Under the pieces are notes generated by a model, which saw only the letters and a list, made by a program, of their open reading frames with translations, did no database searches and was not told where the DNA came from. Made by a program: the position numbers and the translations under genes. DNA of 17,123 nucleotides from an uncultured Clostridia bacterium (lineage in GTDB: Bacteria; Bacillota; Clostridia; Christensenellales; Borkfalkiaceae), in the NCBI GenBank assembly GCA_947174975.1, contig CAMWLA010000012.1, positions 1-17,123 of the forward strand, given 5' to 3'. Shown here piece by piece: positions 5,480 to 12,739 of the stretch. Within the stretch, counting starts at the first letter, position 1. Each line of letters starts with the position of its first letter.

Positions 5480-7372
5480 TTATTCTATTGCTTTAAGACT
5501 TTCGTTCATATCAACCTTTACTATTTTACTGCGCAAGGCTAACGCCACGAGCGCGGTAAACAATAAAACTATTAGCGGCGTAACTATCCACCAGAACCAC
5601 GTTATACCGCCCAAAGTACCCACTCCCATCACGCTGAACACAAGCAAGTTTAAAAGGCAAGACAAAGGATAGCCGAACAGTATACCTATAAACGAATTAA
5701 TGAAAATTTCACGGTAAATATATCCCGTAACTTCGTAGTTCTGATAGCCCAAAACCATCAAGGTTGCGATTTCGCGGTTTCTCTCGCTTATGTTTATATT
5801 CGTAAGGGTGTAGATAACCACGATATTCAAAAGCCCCGCAAATATAATCACGACGAACGCTATACCCATAATCGCACCCGAGCCGAAATCGTGGAATATG
5901 CACAAGTCGAGAAGTCCTAACCCCACGAGGACGAGCGCGGTTGAAATAGCAACCGCCAGCACCGTCATTATAAATCTGCTTTTAAATCTTAGCACGTTTC
6001 TGAGCGTAGATTTGTATTTGAAAGAAAGCCGTTTCCAAAGAAATGGTAACCTTTCGAGAATTACTTTTTTGCCCGCTTTCGGGGGCCTGGGGCGGAGCAG
6101 TTCGGCGGGGCGTTCGCTTGCCATTTTAAAGCCGGTTATTGCCGTTGCAATAAGCGTTCCCGCCACTATTACCGTCACCGTAATAACGTAGAATATGATT
6201 GCGACGTGCATCGATATGGGCGGCATAGTGAAGCTGTAATTAAATATGTAATAGAGTAATCGCGTTATGCCTATGCCTACGAAGTAAGCCCCGAAGCCGC
6301 CTATGCCCGTAGCTACCAACGCAAACAGCATATACTTGCTTACGATACTTACCGACGAATAACCAAGCGTTTTAAGACAAGCGATTTGCGAACGCTCTTC
6401 CTCGATAAGCCTTGTCATCGTAGAGAAAACGACAAGCGCGGTTACAAGCAGAAACGCCACCATTATCACGAAGCCGATATCGGCTACTTTATTGCCGTAA
6501 GAGTATACAGACTGAAAAGAATAATTGTCGTACAGCGTTAAAACTTTTATACCCTCGTCCGCTGCTTCCTCACACTTTGCGTTTACAAACGACTTGTAAT
6601 TTTTTGAAAAAGCGGAAAACGTATCTCTGTTTTCTATCGCGATATACAGCGCGTTATCGTGCAGAAGCTTTTCACCCGTTGCGGGGTGAGAGAGCAGACT
6701 TTTCGGAATATACAGAATGTTTTCAAGGACGTCCAGATCTTTGGTCGCCGTAGTGGTATCGGGCACGCCGTCCGTTTCGGCGTAATCGCTCGGCTCGCCG
6801 TCGTTTGCAAAGGTCAAAGGACTTTGAACGACTGCACAGACTTCAACCTTTAAGTCAAGCATATCCAAGAGCGCGGACGGCAAAACTCCGTCCAAAAACC
6901 GCGCAATGTCAACTTTGTCGCCTACGGAATATCCCTTGATTACGTTGTCCGGTTTGTCGGCGTAGATTTTATGCGGGTTGGCGCCGTCTTGCTTCTCGCC
7001 CTCGATAAACGTCGGCACGTTCACCGTCCAATTTTCGAAATCGAGAAAAAGCAGCCTTACCGACAGCTTTTCGCCCGTCGGCACGTCAAGCTGAAATACG
7101 CGATTATATTCGCTTCCCTCTCCGAATGTGTCCTTTAAATTTTCAACGGTGCGTTCGTCAAACCCGCCCTCTTCCGTACAGCGGACTATAAAATCGCTTA
7201 CGCGCTGATCTTTATAATATTTAGTAACGGAATAATTGATTTTGTCGCGCAGCGAGCCTATGCCCGAAATAAAGCCGATCGAAATCAGCACCATAAACAC
7301 GAGCGACAAAAAGCGCAGTATATGCTTTTGGAACGCCCGCAAAAGTGTTTTTAAGTAAGTTTTCATTACCAC
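5480..7372 (-). CDS. FtsX-like ABC transporter permease
   Basis: Membrane subunit of a MacB/LolCDE-type ABC transporter, which uses cytoplasmic ATP hydrolysis to drive exported or membrane-extracted substrates. The 630 residues contain an N-terminal transmembrane helix (about 19-40), a large extracytoplasmic domain (about 41-300), and a first FtsX domain with three helices (about 300-405) containing EEERSQIACLKTLGYS. A linker and one helix (about 460-485) come next, then a second FtsX domain (about 500-620) with ERNREIATLMVLGYQ. The two copies are the duplicated coupling-helix motif. Start: GTG at 7372 has AGGAG five bases upstream, whereas ATG at 7366 overlaps the ATPase stop as TAATG; either works, and the difference is two residues. 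It overlaps the ATPase gene, so both are made together. The substrate is unknown; such pairs export peptides, antibiotics or lipids. Confidence 0.88.
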   Translation of the reverse strand: MVMKTYLKTLLRAFQKHILRFLSLVFMVLISIGFISGIGSLRDKINYSVTKYYKDQRVSDFIVRCTEEGGFDERTVENLKDTFGEGSEYNRVFQLDVPTGEKLSVRLLFLDFENWTVNVPTFIEGEKQDGANPHKIYADKPDNVIKGYSVGDKVDIARFLDGVLPSALLDMLDLKVEVCAVVQSPLTFANDGEPSDYAETDGVPDTTTATKDLDVLENILYIPKSLLSHPATGEKLLHDNALYIAIENRDTFSAFSKNYKSFVNAKCEEAADEGIKVLTLYDNYSFQSVYSYGNKVADIGFVIMVAFLLVTALVVFSTMTRLIEEERSQIACLKTLGYSSVSIVSKYMLFALVATGIGGFGAYFVGIGITRLLYYIFNYSFTMPPISMHVAIIFYVITVTVIVAGTLIATAITGFKMASERPAELLRPRPPKAGKKVILERLPFLWKRLSFKYKSTLRNVLRFKSRFIMTVLAVAISTALVLVGLGLLDLCIFHDFGSGAIMGIAFVVIIFAGLLNIVVIYTLTNINISERNREIATLMVLGYQNYEVTGYIYREIFINSFIGILFGYPLSCLLNLLVFSVMGVGTLGGITWFWWIVTPLIVLLFTALVALALRSKIVKVDMNESLKAIE

Positions 7373-8067
7373 TCGATCTCCTCTACGGGTACGGGGTGCG
7401 CGTTACTTACTATCTTTTCAATTTCACCGCTCTTTATGTAAATTACTTTGTCCGCCATATCTTTAAGCGCGGAATTGTGCGTTACCACGATTACAAGCCT
7501 TTTGCGCTGTTTACAAACGTCGTATAAAAGCTTTAATATCTTTTTGCCGGTGTTATAGTCAAGCGCGCCCGTCGGTTCGTCGCATAAAAGCAGCTTGGGA
7601 TTTTTTGCGATTGCGCGGGCAATTGACACGCGCTGCTGTTCTCCGCCCGAAAGCTGTGCGGGAAAATTATTCAGCCTTTCGGAAAGCCCCACTTCCTTTA
7701 AAACCTCTTCGGGGTTTAAGTGGTCCTTGCAGATTTCCACGGCGATTTCAACGTTTTCCAAAGCCGTTAAATTGGGCATAAGATTATAGAACTGAAACAC
7801 AAACCCTACGTCGTTTCTGCGGTATTCGCAAAGTCCCCTTTTGTTGAGCGATGTGATATTTTTTTCGTCTAAAATTATTTCCCCGACGGTGGCATTATCC
7901 ATTCCGCCCAAAAGATTTAAAAGCGTGGTTTTGCCCGCGCCCGAGCTGCCTAAAACCACCGCGAACTCGCCGTCTTCAAGGTCAAAGGAAACGCCGCTAA
8001 GCGCATTTACCTTAACCGTTCCGCTTTTGTATTCTTTGCTTACGTCAGTCAATGATAAATAGCCCAT
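7366..8067 (-). CDS. ABC transporter ATP-binding protein (MacB/LolD type)
   Basis: Cytoplasmic ATPase partner of the FtsX-like permease encoded just downstream. All nucleotide-binding motifs are intact: Walker A GSSGAGKT (40-47), Q-loop Gln92, signature LSGGEQQ (139-145), Walker B LLLCDEP (159-165) followed by the D-loop GALD, and H-loop His197 in VVTHN. The 233-residue length and the sequence around NLMPNLTALENVEIA are typical of the MacB/LolD/FtsE branch. The ribosome binding site AAGGA at 8074-8078 lies six bases before the ATG. The promoter at 8116-8145 contains a CAAC-TACC-GTTG palindrome in its spacer, so repression by the divergently encoded TetR protein is a reasonable inference. This arrangement is common for drug-induced exporters, but the inducer cannot be read from sequence. 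Confidence 0.93.
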   Translation of the reverse strand: MGYLSLTDVSKEYKSGTVKVNALSGVSFDLEDGEFAVVLGSSGAGKTTLLNLLGGMDNATVGEIILDEKNITSLNKRGLCEYRRNDVGFVFQFYNLMPNLTALENVEIAVEICKDHLNPEEVLKEVGLSERLNNFPAQLSGGEQQRVSIARAIAKNPKLLLCDEPTGALDYNTGKKILKLLYDVCKQRKRLVIVVTHNSALKDMADKVIYIKSGEIEKIVSNAHPVPVEEIEW

Positions 8068-8115
8068 AATAATTCCTTTTTTGGATAGACAAATCCCTTA
8101 CTTTATGATATGATA

Positions 8116-8145
8116 ATTATACAACTACCGTTGCATTTTTATCAA
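8116..8145 (-). promoter_or_regulatory. Promoter of the ABC transporter operon with operator-like palindrome
   Basis: On the minus strand: TTGATA (8140-8145), 18-nt spacer, TATAAT (8116-8121). CAAC (8122-8125) and GTTG (8130-8133) form an inverted repeat next to the -10 box. The same CCGTTG/CAACGG word recurs at 8128-8133 and 8187-8192, suggesting a shared regulator for both divergent promoters. Confidence 0.7.
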
Positions 8146-8175
8146 TAGTAAACGTGTCACCACATTTTTTATTGT

Positions 8176-8222
8176 GTTGCAAAAACAACGGATTTGCAAC
8201 TTTGGTTGCATAACCAGATAAT
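8176..8222 (+). promoter_or_regulatory. tetR promoter with overlapping GTTGCAAA palindrome (candidate TetR operator)
   Basis: GTTGCAAA (8176-8183) and TTTGCAAC (8193-8200) form an 8-bp inverted repeat with a 9-nt spacer. The right arm contains the -35 box TTGCAA (8194-8199); after 17 nt comes GATAAT (8217-8222) as -10. A protein bound to the palindrome would block this promoter, the usual autoregulation of TetR repressors. The -10 box lies inside the left end of the MITE-like unit, so transcription would begin near 8229 and carry a leader of about 270 nt. Confidence 0.5.
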
Positions 8223-8491
8223 TTCAAATCCAAACCCGATTTCAAGGGTAAATTTTGGCTTATACTGCGTTAAGAACGCTTGCCGTACGTTCGGTACGCC
8301 TACGCGTCCTTGCCTTGTATAATCTCAAAATTTATCACTTGAAATTGCAATGCACTTTAACGAGCGGGCTTGCGATTGATTTATGCGCAGAATGTACGCA
8401 TCTGTACAGCGACGTACTGAAAGTGCATTCGGTGCGGAAAGCAACGCAATGACGCCGTTAAAGCGTGTTAGGATTTGAAATTATCTGGTTA
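8211..8491. mobile_element. 281-bp MITE-like unit with perfect terminal inverted repeats and TA ends
   Basis: Bases 8211-8231 are the exact reverse complement of 8471-8491 (21 of 21). Read as ACCAGATAATTTCAAATCC (19 bp) flanked by TA on both sides, the ends match the TA target duplication of the IS630/mariner group. The interior has no credible gene but is full of nested repeats: TAAATTTTG (8249-8257) with CAAAATTTA (8326-8334), TTATAC (8260-8265) with GTATAA (8317-8322) around a CGTAC/GTACG hairpin, and AATGCACTTT (8349-8358) with AAAGTGCATT (8420-8429). It fills most of the 433-bp gap between the divergent operons and ends directly at the tetR ribosome binding site. No transposase is present. 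A structured regulatory leader is the alternative reading. Confidence 0.55.
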
Positions 8492-8500
8492 GGGAGAATT

Positions 8501-9013
8501 ATGGACAGACGGGTTAAAAAGACCAAAACGGCAATATTCGAGGCGTACATACAAGCGAAAAAGAGCCACCGCGGGGTTGAACCTTCGGTAAAAGAAATAT
8601 GCGCTATCGCAGACATAAACAAAACCACCTTTTACCGCTACTATACGGACGTTGAAAAGCTGTTGTATGCGGTAATGAACTTTGCAATAGATAAACTGCT
8701 TATCGACGGCATTAAAATCGAGTATCTGCTTACCGAACCCGAAACTTATTTTCGTCACGTTCTTAAAAACTACAAGGAACACGAGGAAGACGTGTCCGCG
8801 CTTCTTGCCGATAAACCGCAGACCTTTATATTCGAGGCTGAACGCATTTTAAAAAGCAAGCTTAAGGAAACGATAGTCGACAAGTACGACGAAGATTTGT
8901 GTACCTTTATTGCTGGCGGCGCGGCGCACTACTTCCTTTCCGCAGATTACAGCGACGAGGAAAAGCTTAAAAAATTCTGCCGTATTATAAAGGCGGCAAC
9001 TTCGGCAATTTAA
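8501..9013 (+). CDS. TetR-family transcriptional regulator
   Basis: DNA-binding repressor, probably controlling the divergent ABC exporter and itself. The first 55 residues form the TetR helix-turn-helix: EPSVKEICAIADINKTTFYRYY (about 27-48, with the family hallmark TTFYRYY), followed by VEKLLYAVM. The remaining 115 residues are a variable ligand-binding domain with no similarity I can place. I chose the ATG at 8501, which has AGGGAG at 8491-8496 with four bases of spacing. An upstream in-frame GTG at 8465 would add 12 residues encoded by the terminal repeat of the MITE-like unit and precedes the ribosome binding site, so it is unlikely. The protein is 170 residues, short for the family (about 190-220). 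A nucleoside phosphorylase gene follows after 17 nt, probably on the same transcript. Confidence 0.9.
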   Translation: MDRRVKKTKTAIFEAYIQAKKSHRGVEPSVKEICAIADINKTTFYRYYTDVEKLLYAVMNFAIDKLLIDGIKIEYLLTEPETYFRHVLKNYKEHEEDVSALLADKPQTFIFEAERILKSKLKETIVDKYDEDLCTFIAGGAAHYFLSADYSDEEKLKKFCRIIKAATSAI

Positions 9014-9030
9014 GTTAAAAGGATATTTTT

Positions 9031-9798
9031 ATGATTATATTCGACGACAAAAGCGAGCCTATTATAAAGGCGGAAAACTGCATTCACTCTAAGCCCGATA
9101 AGTTTCCCAGCATAGCTATTTCCTGCTACTCAAAAAAGCTTTTAAACGCTTTTCTGGAATATAACGAACATAAAATAATTGCGGAAACACATTCCGCGTC
9201 CAACGAAGTTCCCGTCTACGAAATAGAGAGAAACGGAAGAAAAATCGCGCTTTTCTGTTCGCAAGTAGGCGCGCCCGCGTCCGTAGGCATATATGAAGAT
9301 TTTATCGCAATGGGCTTGGATAAGCTTATCTTGTTCGGCACTTGCGGAGTTTTGAGCAAAGATATCCAAGACTGCTCTATAGTAATACCCACTTCATCCG
9401 TACGTGAAGAAGGCACAAGCTTTCACTATGTAAAGGCTTCAGACGAAATGCCCGCTTGCACTTATTTTATCGACGACTTTACCTCGTATCTGAAACGGCG
9501 GGGCGTAAGCTTCGTTGCGGGCAAAAACTGGACGACGGACGTACCCTACAGAGAGACCAAGGACAAGGTTGCCTATTTCAAGGAAAGGGGCGTGCTTTCC
9601 GTTGATATGGAACATTCGGCAATGGCTGCATGCGCCGCGTTCCATAAGAAAAAACTGCTCCATTTCTTTTATGCCGCGGACAATTTAGATAACGACACTT
9701 GGGACAAAAGAAGCCTTTCCAACAGTGCGCGCATAGATAAAAAATTGGAAATTTTCGAACTCGTAATCGATTACGCGCTACATTCAAAACTCTTTTAA
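9031..9798 (+). CDS. Nucleoside phosphorylase (PNP/UDP family)
   Basis: Cytoplasmic enzyme of the PNP_UDP_1 family, which splits nucleosides with phosphate into a free base and ribose-1-phosphate. Visible family motifs are the phosphate-site region CSQVGAPASVG (about 76-86), FGTCG (102-106), REEGTSFHY (125-133), the substrate loop TTDVPYRET (168-176) and VDMEHSAM (191-198), equivalent to the EME motif contacting ribose. Asp218 follows in AADNLD, where a base-contacting acid is expected. The 255 residues match uridine-phosphorylase-like members. The N-terminal 30 residues (KAENCIHSKPDKFP) also resemble this subgroup. Ribosome binding site AAAGGA lies about 8 bases before the ATG. The gene is second in the tetR operon and ends before a strong terminator. 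Base preference (uridine or purine) is not decided. Its pairing with a TetR and an exporter hints at a nucleoside-like substrate, which is only inference. Confidence 0.85.
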   Translation: MIIFDDKSEPIIKAENCIHSKPDKFPSIAISCYSKKLLNAFLEYNEHKIIAETHSASNEVPVYEIERNGRKIALFCSQVGAPASVGIYEDFIAMGLDKLILFGTCGVLSKDIQDCSIVIPTSSVREEGTSFHYVKASDEMPACTYFIDDFTSYLKRRGVSFVAGKNWTTDVPYRETKDKVAYFKERGVLSVDMEHSAMAACAAFHKKKLLHFFYAADNLDNDTWDKRSLSNSARIDKKLEIFELVIDYALHSKLF

Positions 9799-9803
9799 TA
9801 ATT

Positions 9804-9833
9804 AAAAAGGACTGCCGAAAGGCAGTCCTTTTT
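9804..9833. terminator. Bidirectional terminator, phosphorylase and esterase genes
   Basis: A 13-bp perfect stem, AAAAAGGACTGCC (9804-9816) and GGCAGTCCTTTTT (9821-9833), closed by a GAAA tetraloop, then more T residues. It has U-tracts on both strands and sits between two convergent genes. Confidence 0.93.
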
Positions 9834-9851
9834 TTTATTGCTTTATTTAAT

Positions 9852-11999
9852 TTAAGCGCCTTGCGCTTCGCCGGTGATTTCAAACGTAACGTCCGTAAAC
9901 TCTACGGTAAGTCCTCTGTTTGCAAACAAGCAAAGGTACATTTTTGTATTGTCTACGCCTACGAAAGAAACGTCGGTAAACGTCGTCGTAACGGTCTTTG
10001 CGCCTTGCTTTACAATCGCGGTAACGGTCTGACCTACGCGGGTTATGGTGAATTCGTATTCATTGTCCAGTGCGTACGTAATACCGCTGTTATTGCCGTA
10101 GCTGAGCGCATTACTGCTTGTTCTGCTCATATTCACCTTCGAGCCGCCCGTAACGCTTGTGGAAACGAAGTTCGACGCCAGCGTCGTTACTTCGGTATCG
10201 ATATAGATATCGTCGCGGAGCATCATACCGAAAGCTGCTTGATCGTTTACCGAAACAGCGGCAGCGGTGACTTTAGCCTTTGCGGTAGCCGTGAAGTTCT
10301 TGCTTATATCTACTTGTACGAAGATCGCGCCGAAGCCGTCCTGAGCAGCCGCAAATTTACTTCCCTTATCGGCAGTTATAGTAAGCTTACCGTTTTTATC
10401 GTCTGCAAAACTATAGTTTCCAACCTTCGTCGCACCGCCGAGTACGCCCGTAACCGTCTTGAACCAGCTTGCGGTTGTATCGTTTGTGGTTGTTGTTGCA
10501 AACGGAGTTTTACCCGCGGGGTCGAAGCCGTTGTAATCGGGTTTAACGTAAGCACTGTTTATTGCGCCCGCGTATTCTACGTCGCTGTCAAGCTCTCCGT
10601 CGATTTTAACGTGGTTAACTAAGGGGCAGCTTGCGGGAAGGTTATCCAAAAGCCAGTAAGCTATCTGCTTTGCGCCGTACTTGTTGATATGCGTTGCGTC
10701 CATTCCGTCGGGAGTCTTATCGGCACCCGTATAGGTGGTAAACGCGTGGAAGTTCTTTGCTTCGTCGTTGTGCGCGGCATAGAATTCCTTGGTAATTTGT
10801 GTAAGGTCTACTACCGCGGTATTAGTGTCTGCACCGAGCTTTTTGATAGCTGCCGCATAGTCGCCGTCAGCCGTTACGTGTACCTTGTCGTTATTGTCGT
10901 ATGATCCGTTGGGGTTATATCTAACGATAGGCGTACAGAGTATGGGAGTTGCGCCCTTTTCCTTTGCAAGCTTAACGTAGTTTTCGTAAAGCACATATTG
11001 GAAGGAATCGCCCTTTGCCGTCGTAGCGGTCGTGTAGTCTGCATTAGGGTCGGTAAATCTTGCTGGTTCGGCACTCTTCTCGTCGTTATGTCCGAAACCT
11101 ATAATGAGGAAGTCGCCTGCACCGATAGAATTTTTAAGCGTACTGTAATTGCTTTCCGTGAGGAACGATTTCGAGCTTCTGCCCGAAAGCGCAAGGTTAA
11201 CAACTTGCGAAGCGCTCGTTAAGTTAAGGAAATTGTACAGCTGCGTGCCGTAGCCGTAGCGGCGGATATAGTAATTGTCTTTATCCTCGAAATCGCACAC
11301 CGTCGAGTCGCCTACGACGTAAATCTTTTTGCTTGCCTCAAGCGTCACTGACTGAATTTCCCCCTTTACCGTATAGGTAACCGCATTCGAAGCTTCACTC
11401 CTTGTAAATTTGGAGGTGTCGCTATTTACCGCATAAACGGTGTAAACGTAACTGCCCTCTTCCGTTTGGGAAACCGTGTAACTCGTATTTTCAGTAGATA
11501 AAATAAGATTATCGCCGAGGTAAACTTCGTAACCGGTTGCGTCGCCTACCGCGCTCCAAGTGATTACGTTATCGGTTAAGCTTATCACGGGTGCGTCAAG
11601 CTGGGTAGGCTCCACAGTTTTGTTTTCAACCGTATAGGTTACCGCATTCGAAGCCTCGCTCTTCGTGAATTTCGAAGAATCCGTGCTCGTTGCGTAAACG
11701 GTGTAAACGTAACTGCCGACAGCCGTCTGTATTACCGTAAAGGAAGTTCCCGTTTGGGAATTTACCTTGTTTTCGCCCTCGTAAACGTCGTAGCCGGTTG
11801 CGTTTTCGACAGCCGACCAGCTGATTACGTTATCGTCTAAGCTTATAACGGGCGCCGTAAGCTGTACAGGTGTGGTTTTGTCGGTATTGTCGCCTGCGGG
11901 CGGGTTGTTGTCTTTATTATCGTCTCCGCAAGCGGAAAGTCCTATGCAAGACGCCATCGCCGCGCAAAGCGCAAGTGATAAAAACTTTTTTGCTCTCAT
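9852..11999 (-). CDS. Secreted SGNH/GDSL lipoprotein with two FN3-like repeats (pectin acetylesterase-like)
   Basis: Cell-surface lipoprotein predicted to remove acetyl groups from pectic polysaccharide. A lipoprotein signal peptide ends in LSAC (Cys24). Two FN3-like repeats follow at about 46-125 and 133-212, sharing APVISL.DNVI.WSAV..ATGY.VY and EASNAVTYTV, offset by 87 residues. The SGNH hydrolase domain (about 225-455) shows VVGDSTVCDF (Ser232), SGRSS (Gly273), GHND (Asn305) and DATHINKYGA (Asp434, His437): all four SGNH blocks, in the form seen in rhamnogalacturonan acetylesterases (CE12). The C-terminal 215 residues, Thr- and Ala-rich with predicted beta structure, look like a carbohydrate-binding or sandwich domain. 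AGGAG at 12006-12010 fixes the ATG. It is a single-gene unit with promoter at 12031-12058. No sugar transport permease adjoins it. Hydrolase fold is secure; substrate is inferred. Confidence 0.85.
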   Translation of the reverse strand: MRAKKFLSLALCAAMASCIGLSACGDDNKDNNPPAGDNTDKTTPVQLTAPVISLDDNVISWSAVENATGYDVYEGENKVNSQTGTSFTVIQTAVGSYVYTVYATSTDSSKFTKSEASNAVTYTVENKTVEPTQLDAPVISLTDNVITWSAVGDATGYEVYLGDNLILSTENTSYTVSQTEEGSYVYTVYAVNSDTSKFTRSEASNAVTYTVKGEIQSVTLEASKKIYVVGDSTVCDFEDKDNYYIRRYGYGTQLYNFLNLTSASQVVNLALSGRSSKSFLTESNYSTLKNSIGAGDFLIIGFGHNDEKSAEPARFTDPNADYTTATTAKGDSFQYVLYENYVKLAKEKGATPILCTPIVRYNPNGSYDNNDKVHVTADGDYAAAIKKLGADTNTAVVDLTQITKEFYAAHNDEAKNFHAFTTYTGADKTPDGMDATHINKYGAKQIAYWLLDNLPASCPLVNHVKIDGELDSDVEYAGAINSAYVKPDYNGFDPAGKTPFATTTTNDTTASWFKTVTGVLGGATKVGNYSFADDKNGKLTITADKGSKFAAAQDGFGAIFVQVDISKNFTATAKAKVTAAAVSVNDQAAFGMMLRDDIYIDTEVTTLASNFVSTSVTGGSKVNMSRTSSNALSYGNNSGITYALDNEYEFTITRVGQTVTAIVKQGAKTVTTTFTDVSFVGVDNTKMYLCLFANRGLTVEFTDVTFEITGEAQGA
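11360..11880 (-). repeat. Tandem 261-bp FN3-encoding repeats within the esterase gene
   Basis: Two in-frame copies encode residues about 38-125 and 125-212. Long blocks are nearly identical at DNA level, for example the stretch encoding EASNAVTYTV and the one encoding YVYTVYA. This suggests a duplication that is recent relative to the rest of the gene. Confidence 0.7.
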
Positions 12000-12030
12000 A
12001 ATTTTCTCCTTTTAATTATCTTATGCTTTT

Positions 12031-12058
12031 ATTTTACCTTTTTTTCGGAAAAAGTCAA
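12031..12058 (-). promoter_or_regulatory. Promoter of the esterase lipoprotein gene
   Basis: On the minus strand: TTGACT (12053-12058), 16-nt spacer, TAAAAT (12031-12036), with AGGAG downstream at 12006-12010. It gives a short leader of about 25 nt. Confidence 0.65.
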
Positions 12059-12074
12059 GTATACTTAACAAAAA

Positions 12075-12098
12075 TCACCCGAACCGCGGTTCGGGTGA
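12075..12098 (-). terminator. Terminator of the pyrophosphatase gene
   Basis: A 24-base perfect palindrome with arms TCACCCGAACCG and CGGTTCGGGTGA. Read on the minus strand it is followed by TTTTTG, five bases after the ppa stop codon. Confidence 0.85.
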
Positions 12099-12103
12099 AA
12101 TAA

Positions 12104-12634
12104 TTATTTAACAAATTTATTTTTGTAATTTTCAATGCACTTGCGGATAATTTCTATAGCCTCGTATTTGTGGCAGATTTCCTTGACGGTAGTCGTCTTG
12201 TGTTCAAGCGCCTTGTACACCTCGAAAAAGTGCATCATTTCTTCGAATACGTGCTGGGGAAGCTCCTTGATGTCGTAATAATGCTTATAGTTTGGATCGG
12301 TTATGGGTACGGCGATAATCTTCTCGTCAAGCTGATCTCCGTCAACCATCGTGATGACCCCTATCGGCATACACGTAACCAAGGTCATGGGATTTATAAC
12401 CTCGTTGCACAGTACAAGCACGTCCAAAGGGTCGCCGTCGTCGGCAAGCGTGCGGGGAATGAAGCCGTAGTTTGCGGGATACACCGTTGACGTGTAAAGC
12501 ACTCTGTCAAGGCGCAAAAGTCCCGTTTCCTTGTCTAGCTCGTACTTGGCTTTACTGCCCTTGGGAATTTCAATCAGTGCTTCGAATTTGTTTTCAGTTA
12601 TTCTGTTTCCGTCGATATCGTGCCAGATATTCAT
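12104..12634 (-). CDS. ppa: Inorganic pyrophosphatase, family I
   Basis: Soluble cytoplasmic enzyme that hydrolyses pyrophosphate to phosphate, pulling forward nucleic acid, amino acid activation and lipid synthesis reactions. The 176 residues match bacterial family I enzymes. Conserved parts are EIPKGSKAKYELDKETG (22-38), with the substrate-binding Lys and Glu, YPANYGFIP (52-60), and the signature DGDPLD (66-71), which binds magnesium. Later come MVDGDQLDEKIIAVP and a C-terminal KALEHKTT segment. I chose ATG at 12634, with AAGGTGG about 8 bases upstream. A GTG at 12646 would add four residues but would overlap that ribosome binding site. The promoter at 12664-12692 and terminator at 12075-12098 make it a single-gene unit. 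No missing key residue is seen. Confidence 0.95.
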   Translation of the reverse strand: MNIWHDIDGNRITENKFEALIEIPKGSKAKYELDKETGLLRLDRVLYTSTVYPANYGFIPRTLADDGDPLDVLVLCNEVINPMTLVTCMPIGVITMVDGDQLDEKIIAVPITDPNYKHYYDIKELPQHVFEEMMHFFEVYKALEHKTTTVKEICHKYEAIEIIRKCIENYKNKFVK

Positions 12635-12663
12635 TAGTTTACCCACCTTATTATGATTATAGA

Positions 12664-12692
12664 ATTATACTATAAAGTTGTGGGTTTGTAAA
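12664..12692 (-). promoter_or_regulatory. Promoter of ppa
   Basis: On the minus strand: TTTACA (12687-12692), 17-nt spacer, TATAAT (12664-12669). Confidence 0.75.
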
Positions 12693-12739
12693 TAGTTTTA
12701 AGAAAATTTATTCGCAGAATAGACACAATTTTTCGTGAA

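Noticed and set aside
8465..8500. Upstream GTG start for the TetR gene
   Set aside because: It lies before the AGGGAG ribosome binding site and would translate the terminal inverted repeat; the ATG at 8501 fits the family N-terminus.
9861..10622. 253-codon plus-strand frame opposite the esterase gene
   Set aside because: Antisense shadow; the minus-strand frame has a lipoprotein signal, domains and ribosome binding site that explain the DNA.
12635..12646. GTG start four codons upstream of ppa
   Set aside because: The GTG falls within the AAGGTGG ribosome binding site that serves the ATG at 12634.
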